From NCBI GenBank assembly GCA_943737045.1, contig CALSFV010000037.1, forward strand, positions 744,001-808,000: a DNA stretch of 64,000 nucleotides. Direction: 5' to 3'. The notes below the pieces were generated by a model, which was not told the origin of the DNA, did no database searches, and saw only the letters and a list, made by a program, of their open reading frames with translations. Below, in pieces: positions 56,714-64,000 of the stretch; the stretch's first letter is position 1; each line of letters opens with the position of its first letter. The position numbers and the translations under genes were made by a program. This stretch comes from Parapristionchus giblindavisi (taxonomy: Eukaryota > Nematoda > Chromadorea > Rhabditida > Diplogasteridae).

Positions 56714-59700
56714 TTAATTTTTGCCAAATGTAACTACTTGCATACTCTGTGGAGCATTGCCAACTGGGTCCGCAGATGTCTTGCATGTCCAAGTGCCCTG
56801 CTCTGGAGAGTAGATCAATCCGGTATCGCCGATGCAGAAATTCTCCTCTTCTATATGTGTTATGGTCATTTTTGCGAAACAATGAATGCCATTTATCGTG
56901 TAATCTGCGTTTTTCAATACGGGTATCCTCGCAGGCTCATCTACTTTCACGCCAATTTTGCTGGCTATGCAGTCAACCGAAGTGGCGGCGATCAGACGTT
57001 TTATATTTTTTCCATCCTGAGCTCGGACATAAATTCCGTCATTTGGCACAGCAGCACTGTAGAACACTTCTTCACCAGTCAAATGTTCTTCATTGGATAC
57101 GATGACACTAATCGCTCTGCCATCGCTGCAGATGCATGCAGTTTCGTTACAGTTTACGAAGTCCTCGAGAGTGCCGAGTGGAATTGTCCAGGCTGAAAGA
57201 AAAATCGAGCAGGTTTTGTTGCCGCAAACCTTTTTTGCAAACAATGTGCCCGAAAAAATGAGTATCATTATCCTAATAACTTATAATGCCCCACAAACCT
57301 GGTCGAGGCTTTGCGCTTGGAGTAGGAGTGGTGGCAGTAGTGGTTTGAATTTGCGTTGATGTCAAAGTACTTGTGGTAGACGTTGGTGGCTGCATCAAAA
57401 ATTTAAGATTAAATTCTCCGAGATTTGTGTCTTTATTATGCTAAACCAACTGTAGCTGTCTCACAAGTTTTGTGAGTCATGTCTAATAAAACTCCCTTAA
57501 ATATATGCCACGCGTGTCGCGTAAGAATCGAATGAAATTAGGGGGGTCGTTGGCACATTTTTTGACCCCCACATATTATTTCATTTTTTGGTAGTCCATA
57601 TGGTCCCTAAGACGGCTGCACGAGCTTTTTTGTATATCTTCATTTTCGGCGTCGAGAGACGCCGTCAAACTTTTTTGACGCCGAAATTGGCCGACTTTGG
57701 AGCTCTGTAGCTCTTCGGAGAGTGGTTTTGGTATCGAGTCATCAACAGAAGAATTTACCGGAATGACCAGGAGAATACATCTGCATTATTGGCCGATCGC
57801 TATTTTTGTTAATATTTTTGTAAATCGATTTTATTGATTTATGCAAAACACAAATCGAAGCCAAAGGTTTTCAATAGCTCAATCGATAGAACTCGATGAC
57901 AGCTTTTCAATGGTATGCTGAACGTTTTTCTGTGTGGTTGCGCTCGAAAGTTATGAGCATTTCAAGATTTTCTTGATTGAGAAATTCGTGTGGTTTCCTA
58001 CACAAACCATCCGGATGGGTTGGTGAACTCATCTATTATACACCGTCTCAACTACCTGTGTAGTGTAGTGGATAAGGTGTCTCCTTTTTCTTTTGACTGT
58101 CAAGGGTTCGATCCTCCTTGCCGCAGTTTTCTTTTGCTGATTTTATGGCAGTCGTAATGTCTTCTAGAAAGCTCAGTCAGATAGCACCAATGTTCTAATT
58201 GCATCTGAAGAGCACTGGGATGAAGTGGAGTGTTCGATCGATCAGTGGATCGACCAGGAAGAGAAAGGTTGTGGAGAAGTCGGAGGATTCGGAGAATGAC
58301 GATAACGTCTTCGAGGAGGGAGAGGATGAGGATGAGGTGATTCTAGGACACGAAGATGACTTCATTATGATGGTAGTCGAGGAAGAGTGTGATGAAATAT
58401 TTCTGTGAATTTTAACCCTCTTTCTTGTCATATTGTAATTTGCATGTATAGCGATTAACATTCATCGATTGGTTATGAATGAGGAATCAAATTATGGAAA
58501 TGAAAATTCGAAAGTTATTAAAAATATCTTGGATATGTACTAGAACAACATAAAAAACTAATTAAAATGGGCTAATTGGTCACACGAGGCACGTGAGTGG
58601 GTAGATCATTGGCTGCGTCACTCTCCTCTCGTGCGATCGCACGCTGTGAAAATCTTGAAATGCTCATAACTTTCGAGCGCAACCACACAGAAAAACGTTC
58701 AGCATACCAATGAAAAGCTGGCGTCGAGTTCTATCGATTGAGCTATTGAAAACCTTTGGCTTCGATATGTGTTTTGCATAAATCAATAAAATCGATTTAC
58801 AAAAATACTAATAAAAATAGCGATCTGCCAATAATGCAGATGTATTCTCCTGGTCATTCCAGTAAATTCTTCTGTTGATGACTCGATACCAAAACCACTC
58901 TCCGAAGAGCTACAGAGCTCCAAAGTTGGCCAATTTCGGCGTCAAAAAAGTTTGACGGCGTCTCTCGACGCCGAAAATGAAGATATACAAAAAAGCTCGT
59001 GCAGCCGTCTTAGGGACCATATGGACTACCAAAAAATGACCTCTGCTCATTTTCGATTTTTTCAATGTGCCACCGTTTATTCGATTCTTACGCGACACGC
59101 GTGATACTATCACATTTACAATTACTATACGCAGATGATTATGTCCTCATAGCGCAGAATGCTCGTCAAGCCCAAACTATGGTTGCTCAATTGGAAGAGG
59201 AGTTGCAAAACGTGGGGCTGCGTCTCAACGGGAATAAAACTGTGGCGCTATCCACTAACCCAAGAAGTTACTGTTGCGGGAGATCAGGTGAAGGTTATGG
59301 AAAGGGTTGTTTTGTGAGTCGAAGTGTAATAACACTCCCATAAATATTTACCTACCTGGGTTGTAGAAGTCCTCGAACATTCCGGAGTATCCCTTTTCAC
59401 GTAAACACTCTGAATAATGATCATCAAATTCTCTTAACGGTAGGTAGTCCAATTGGTCCACCATAGAGAAACGTTAGTTTACTACAAACTCTCTCATAAG
59501 GCACTCTCTCGCTCAAGATCGTAACGGGGACTGAATTAACCCAACTAACAACTAAGTTATCTCATATGATATAAGAGGGGTTAGAATAAGAAAGTTGGCG
59601 AAAATGCACTTGGCAGATTTTTTTGCCAATTTTGACGGTGTCCAATGTGGCAACTGCTCATGCCTAATTTTACGTGTGCATAATTGGCATTTAGAATAAG

Positions 59701-62416
59701 ATATTTTATCTCCAAATTCGAACAGTGAAAATTTGGCAAACGACGATAATCGAGAATGACAAAAATGACGGATGAAAATTAGTCATGGTCAAGGGGCGGA
59801 GCGTAGTTGACAAATATGACGAGAGAAATATTGGCTTTGAGCTTAGGATGGCTAAACTTGGAATGTGACAAATTATCCAGAGGCATAATTGGCACGAAAT
59901 GGGCATGCCAGAAAATAACGTGTAAAAGTTGGCAACAAGTGTTGAAAGCATACATGCCAGAAATGCAAGTGTCATATTTGTCAGAATGCGGCTTGCCAAA
60001 AATGATCGCAGCAAAATTGGCATGGTTCCATAAACTAAGTCATTGCCAGATCTGACAGTAGTAAAATTGGCAACAAAGTACCTTCCGAATCCGACATAAT
60101 AGACGCTAGAAAATCTGGCATGCCAATTTTGACACCGTCTTTCTTGACCCAGATTTGATCCCGTCTAATTTGACCCACATTCGACGGTGTCAAATTTGGC
60201 ATGCCAAATTTGACACCGTCGAATGTGGGTCAAATTAGACGCGGTCAAATCTGGGTCAAGAAAGACGGTGTCAAAATTGGCATGTCAAATTTGACACCGT
60301 CAAAATTGGCATGCCAAATTTGACACCGTCGAATGTGGGTCAAATTAGACGGGATCAAATCTGGGTCAAGAAAGACGGTGTCAAAATTGGCATGCCAAAT
60401 TTGACACCGTCGAATGTGGGTCAAATTAGACGCGGTCAAATCTGGGTCAAGATTGACGGTGTCAAAATTGGCATGCCAAATTTGACACCGTCAAAATTGG
60501 CATGCCAAATTTGACACCGTCGAATGTGGGTCAAATTAGACGCGGTCAAATCTGGGTCAAGAAAGACGGTGTCAAAATTGGCATGTCAAATTTGACACCG
60601 TCAAAATTGGCATGCCAAATTTGACACCGTCGAATGTGGGTCAAATTAGACGGGATCAAATCTGGGTCAAGAAAGACGGTGTCAAAATTGGCATGTCAAA
60701 TTTGACACCGTCAAAATTGGCATGCCAAATTTGACACCGTCGAATGTGGGTCAAATTAGACGGGATCAAATCTGGGTCAAGAAAGACGGTGTCAAAATTG
60801 GCATGTCAAATTTGACACCGTCAAAATTGGCATGCCAAATTTGACACCGTCGAATGTGGGTCAAATTAGACGCGATCAAATCTGGGTCAAGATAGACGGT
60901 GTCAAATTTGGCATGCCAGATTTTCTAGCGTCTATTATGTCATATTACGACGAAACTCTTGTTGACTATTTCGCTGCTGTCAAATTTGGCACAACTGATA
61001 ATTTCTAAATCCTGCCTATTTTTCACCTATCATTTTTGGCAGCACAGAGGGTTGACAAAAATGATGCGAGCAATTCTGGCATTACTACTGGTTACCCTAT
61101 CCTGCCAAATTTTCTCGTATCGTTTTTGGTAAAATTATTCGTGCCAATTTTTACAACGTCAATATTGGAGATGACAATTTAGACTGCCTCACTTTTGTCG
61201 TAACATCATCTGCCAAATTTTCATCGTTCTTTTCTGGCGAAATTATTTTGTTCCACCAATTGCCTAATTTTCACATTGCAAATTTGGATAAACCAATTTT
61301 TCACGTCGTTTATTTGTCAAAAGTAACATGTACAAATAATAAAGTGTCTAATTTGGCATTCTCTGGCTTCACACACATCTGCCAATTTTGCATGAAGAAA
61401 ATTCTTTCTGCCAATTCTGACGTAGTCACAATTGGCAAAAAATCTGCCAAGTGCATTTTCGCCAACTTTCTTATTCTAACCCCTCTTATATGTATATGAG
61501 AGAATGTTTCTCAAATTGCCGGGTCTTACAATTAGATAGCCTAAAATTGAAATATGAGAGAGTTTGCTGTCAGTGCAGCTAACTAAACACTTACTCCAGG
61601 TCGTTCGCATTGATATTGGTTCTTGTTCTTGACATCCATTAGAAAACATCCTTTAGATGTTACCATATAAGCATCACATTTATTGGGTAGATCACTGGGA
61701 CAGTTACTGCACCAAAAAAAAATTTCATTGGTAGTGTCATCACATTGCAATAATTCAGTTTTTTCTCTTCCCAGGTTGACTTTGCCTGCAAGCTGTGATC
61801 AATGAAATTGATTAGGCTTTATGCAATTCTAAGTGTGAAAGACGGGAAGGATAGAGGCGAGTAAATGGATTGCTCGATGTGGATGCGGATCGATTTATAA
61901 GTTAGGTCAAATTAATTCGTTTATCCTTTATCTCTTCTTCTAAGCCAGTACCATTTATAGCGTAACAGTAATACATCGTTACATTTGCCTGACTTGCCTA
62001 CCACCGCCGTAATGACGGAGACGCGGCGGAGGAGGTTACGGCGTAGGCACGTAAGGCAAATGTAGCGATGCATAACTTCACTCACATGCAAGGGGGTTCA
62101 AGTCCTCCACCCCAAACCACTTAATTTTGCTCGTTATTAGTTTATTACAGCTGTCTTTATGTTTATGTTGATTTTCGGTACAGGTTTAAAATACTCACTC
62201 CATCCGTATTCCAGCCGCACAACTACAAAACTTCTCACATTCAATTTGATCTACTGGCTCAGGACCGCGCAGTATCTCATTAAATCTTTAATTATTAAAA
62301 CAATTGCATATAATACTTACATTTCTAGCATCTGAAGATGTGGTCAACTCGAAACATCCTTCGTTAGCCCCAACATTATAGGATACCATTACATAAATGA
62401 CAATGAAGAAATACAT
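56714..62416 (-). CDS. Gene G: secreted two-module Cys-rich protein, 302 aa, giant introns
   Basis: Exons: 62416-62321, 62275-62199, 61706-61595, 59409-59356, 57389-57299, 57192-56714 (909 nt, all phases agree). The intron between signal and N-terminal module found in A-F is gone: MYFFIVIYVMVSYNVGANEG reads straight through, using an ATG downstream of and out of frame with the family start (the family ATG frame hits a stop). N-terminal module: EKFCSCAAGI, NCPSDLPNKCDAYMVTSKGC, DTPECSRTSTT. Linker has TSTTSTLTSTQIQTTTATTP. C-terminal module starts AWTIPLGTLEDFVNC with ACICSDGRAISV, SVDCIASKIGVKVDEP, HCFAKMTITHIEEENFC and TGLIYSPEQGTWTCK. Introns of about 1.97 and 2.19 kb contain the elements below, yet splice sites and frame are intact. 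Splicing across them is unproven. Confidence 0.8.
57509..59103. mobile_element. Foldback element with about 465-bp arms and tRNA-like centre
   Basis: Left arm from CACGCGTGTCGCGTAAGAAT and right arm ending ATTCTTACGCGACACGCGTG. Arms (about 57509-57975 and 58640-59103) are about 95% alike by eye. The centre has a tRNA-like module at 58055-58121 (A-box-like TAGTGTAGTGG at 58061-58071, B box GGGTTCGATCC at 58104-58114) and an acidic 69-codon frame at 58199-58408 with no recognised domain (EDSENDDNVFEEGEDEDE). No clear TSD; the right edge abuts a LINE fragment. Confidence 0.85.
59104..59308 (+). pseudogene. LINE reverse transcriptase fragment (YADD)
   Basis: The frame reads LQLLYADDYVLIAQNARQA, then a stretch with LEEELQNVGLRLNGNKT, typical of motif C (YADD) and the following helix of non-LTR retrotransposon reverse transcriptase. 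Only about 65 codons remain between the foldback element and the gene G exon flank. Confidence 0.8.
59570..61491. mobile_element. 1.9-kb palindromic element with TTGGCA motif array
   Basis: Ends TATAAGAGGGGTTAGAATAA and TTATTCTAACCCCTCTTATA; the next ~35 bp also pair (AAAGTTGGCGAAAATGCACT...). Across the arms TTGGCA, TGCCAA or near forms recur about every 15-30 bp in both orientations amid otherwise varied sequence. The middle is a 110-bp tandem repeat (60130-60930). No coding region. Confidence 0.8.
60130..60930. repeat. Minisatellite, 110-bp unit, about 7 copies
   Basis: GAATGTGGGTCAAATTAGAC starts at 60221, 60331, 60412, 60522, 60632, 60742 and 60852: spacing 110 except one of 81. Each unit contains TTGGCATGCCAAATTTGACA, itself palindromic, and GGGTCAAGAAAGACGGTGTC. 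Partial inverted copies at the left edge (60120-60220) complete a hairpin. Confidence 0.95.
61977..62130. repeat. Hairpin plus tRNA-like 3' half
   Basis: CGTTACATTTGCCTGACTTG pairs with CACGTAAGGCAAATGTAGCG (61977-62070). It is followed by GGGGGTTCAAGTCCTCCACC at about 62094-62113, a B-box and T-arm-like sequence. Lies in a gene G intron. Confidence 0.6.
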
Positions 62417-63249
62417 ATGTAGATGTGGACTTCATTTCGATACCACGATCGTTCATAACCTTTAAATAGTATGATCTGAGCATATATTGCATCTGATCCT
62501 CATCTGAGCATATATTGCCTGATTTGATAAATTGATTGATTGATTGAGTATGATTTTAGTGGATAAAAGACGAAAAACAACAAACGGCTTTCCCATCACC
62601 CCATCATTCACGAATATGTACGTCCTTTGTAAATTCCCCCCCCCCCCCCCAGTCTGGAGAGTCAATATTTTATTATATCATGTTCTTTATCCCTTTAAAT
62701 TTTCTCATGTCTCGTTGCGCCTCGGGCGTAGATAAATTAATTAATTAAACAACCCAGTCTTACGAAGAAATGAATAATAATAATAAGTTGTCTAGACATT
62801 AAATACGCTAACTAGCCTAAACAATAACTATAAGTTCATGAAATAGTCTAGACACTATCTTCAAGTCCACTAACTAGTCCTAACTAACTAACTAACTAGT
62901 AAGTAGTCCAGACACTAACTATAAGTTCACAGAGGTAGTCTAGTCAGGAAGTAGCAGTCTACAATGTGCCTCGAAGTAGTAGTTGTACACGAGACTCTCC
63001 TGTAAACGTCTCTCGAAGTTAACAGCCCCTCCTCTAACTACTACTCTCCTTGAATCTGACACTGAACAGAATTAACGATGCAGGACAAAATGTGTTCCAG
63101 GAATAGCCTCAGAATATTTCAAGATCTACACTAACTGGGCACAGAAAAAAAGAAAAAAATTGTGAAATGCAGATTGAGGCCATGATCGAGGCCATGATTA
63201 GTGATCATTTTTATATATAACGACAGTATGAAACAATACAAAATAATTA
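62417..63249. other. Gene G upstream region
   Basis: From about 62960 to 63180 it matches the upstream flanks of B-F (TAGTTGTACACGAGACTCTC, GTTAACAGCCCCTCCTCTAA, AGAATTAACGATG). It lacks the MITE present there in B-F. A C homopolymer is at 62638-62650, and 62770-62940 is rich in CTAGTC/ACTAACTA repeats. Confidence 0.55.
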
Positions 63250-64000
63250 CAGTGGTGGCCAGAAGGAAAACATATTTTTGTTTTTTGAGAATAACTTTTC
63301 TTGTAGTTAACCGATCACCTTGAAATTTTTATATAGTGTGCTCAAACGTGTTTCACAATATACACCGAGGCATGGAGCCGTTTTTTCAATTTCAAAGGCT
63401 TCCAGGCTACAGTATCAAAAAATGACCGTATGGCTCATTTTGAGTGGCTGAAGTTGCGACGTATTTTCATTGTTTTAAACAATTTTTTCACCATTTAAAA
63501 AGTATTTACGCATGCTACTATAGTCATTTATCGATAATGTTTGCATTTATTGGATATTAATATTCATAGCGTAGGTATATTGAGAATTTCAAAAGGATAT
63601 CATTTTTTCATCATTTTTGCTTGTTTATTATGATTTTTTAAATGTATTTTCTGGTATTGTTGTTTTTTGATTGTGGCAAAATGGAAAGGAATCTGATATT
63701 TCTCCCCTGATATCCTGCGCGTCATCTTCCGCGGCGGTTTGAATGGTCTGAAGCAATCCGAACCTGATATCCATCTTGGCATAAACCATTCAACGATCTC
63801 CTGTATCATTATAAAGGTCCCCAAATCCGTGAAAAACCGTCAACCATCACTGCCTGGTATTTCACGCATCTCCTAGAACCTTCATTACTGGAATATTATC
63901 AGCATATCGCGCGAGATCCCGCGGGCGAACTTCACAATCAACCAGCAAGAAATGACTTTATACGGTGTCACTACTCCATGGACTCACACCATCCGTAGGC
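63250..64000 (+). mobile_element. Tc1-like transposon, 5' part, decayed, runs off the window
   Basis: TA at 63248-63249 followed by CAGTGGTGGCCAGAAGGAAA, a Tc1/mariner-style terminus. From about 63708 one frame reads DILRVIFRGGLNGLKQSEPD, then IHLGINHSTISCIII, then NRQPSLPG, like the N-terminal helix-turn-helix region of a Tc1 transposase. It is broken by a stop near 63873 and no start codon is in frame, so this copy looks inactive. Confidence 0.65.

Noticed and set aside
60130..60930. CRISPR-like or coding repeat array (frames with repeated MPNLTPSNVGQIRR)
   Set aside because: Unit of 110 bp without unique spacers and self-complementary; one spacing of 81 bp breaks the frame, so it is a minisatellite.

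Overview
This is animal nuclear DNA, almost certainly from a nematode. Genes are cut into many short exons (about 45-210 bp) with GT-AG introns that often end in TTTCAG-like acceptors. One gene is a chemoreceptor of the nematode-specific Srt class, another is a nematode-style intracellular-type serpin, and the spacers are crowded with TTAA-, TA- and hAT-type miniature transposons. The high intron density would fit a diplogastrid such as Pristionchus, but that is inference. Genes were rebuilt by hand from splice signals and reading phase, because single-frame ORFs miss most of the coding sequence.

Layout. (1) 1-1484: last five exons of a serpin on +. (2) 1485-10206: no genes; a repeat pair, a perfect 41-bp palindrome, a 3.4-kb satellite with a 54-bp unit, and a foldback element. 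(3) 10207-12565: a complete 10-exon serpin on -, inverted relative to the first copy. (4) 12566-15916: MITEs (hAT type with 8-bp TSD, TTAA type with a tRNA-like core) and a LINE tail. (5) 15917-18941: an Srt-class 7TM receptor on -, first exon not found. (6) 18942-22232: LINE tail and nested inverted-repeat elements. (7) 22233-24929: gene A of a secreted cysteine-rich family, on -. (8) 25236-28856: a young Ty3/Gypsy-type LTR retrotransposon on +, with 238-bp LTRs and a 5-bp TSD, but without a capsid region or RNase H. (9) 30936-54629: genes B-F of the same family on -, lying in and around a nearly identical tandem array of four units of about 5513 bp. (10) 56714-62416: gene G, whose introns hold two large palindromic elements and a LINE fragment. 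(11) 63250-end: start of a decayed Tc1-like element.

The main theme is a local expansion of seven secreted two-module proteins (A-G). Each has a signal peptide, a Cys-rich N-terminal module spread over four exons (three in G), a short Thr/Pro/Ser-rich linker exon, and a Cys-rich C-terminal module in one exon. The array breakpoint lies inside the linker exon, so genes C, D and E combine the 5' half of a B-like gene with the C-terminal exon of an F-like gene: module shuffling by unequal crossover. I cannot assign the family to a named domain. The serpin pair also looks like a diversifying duplication, because the reactive-site residues differ. Secreted proteins, protease inhibitors and chemoreceptors are typical fast-evolving environmental-interaction genes of nematodes, but no functional link among them is shown here.
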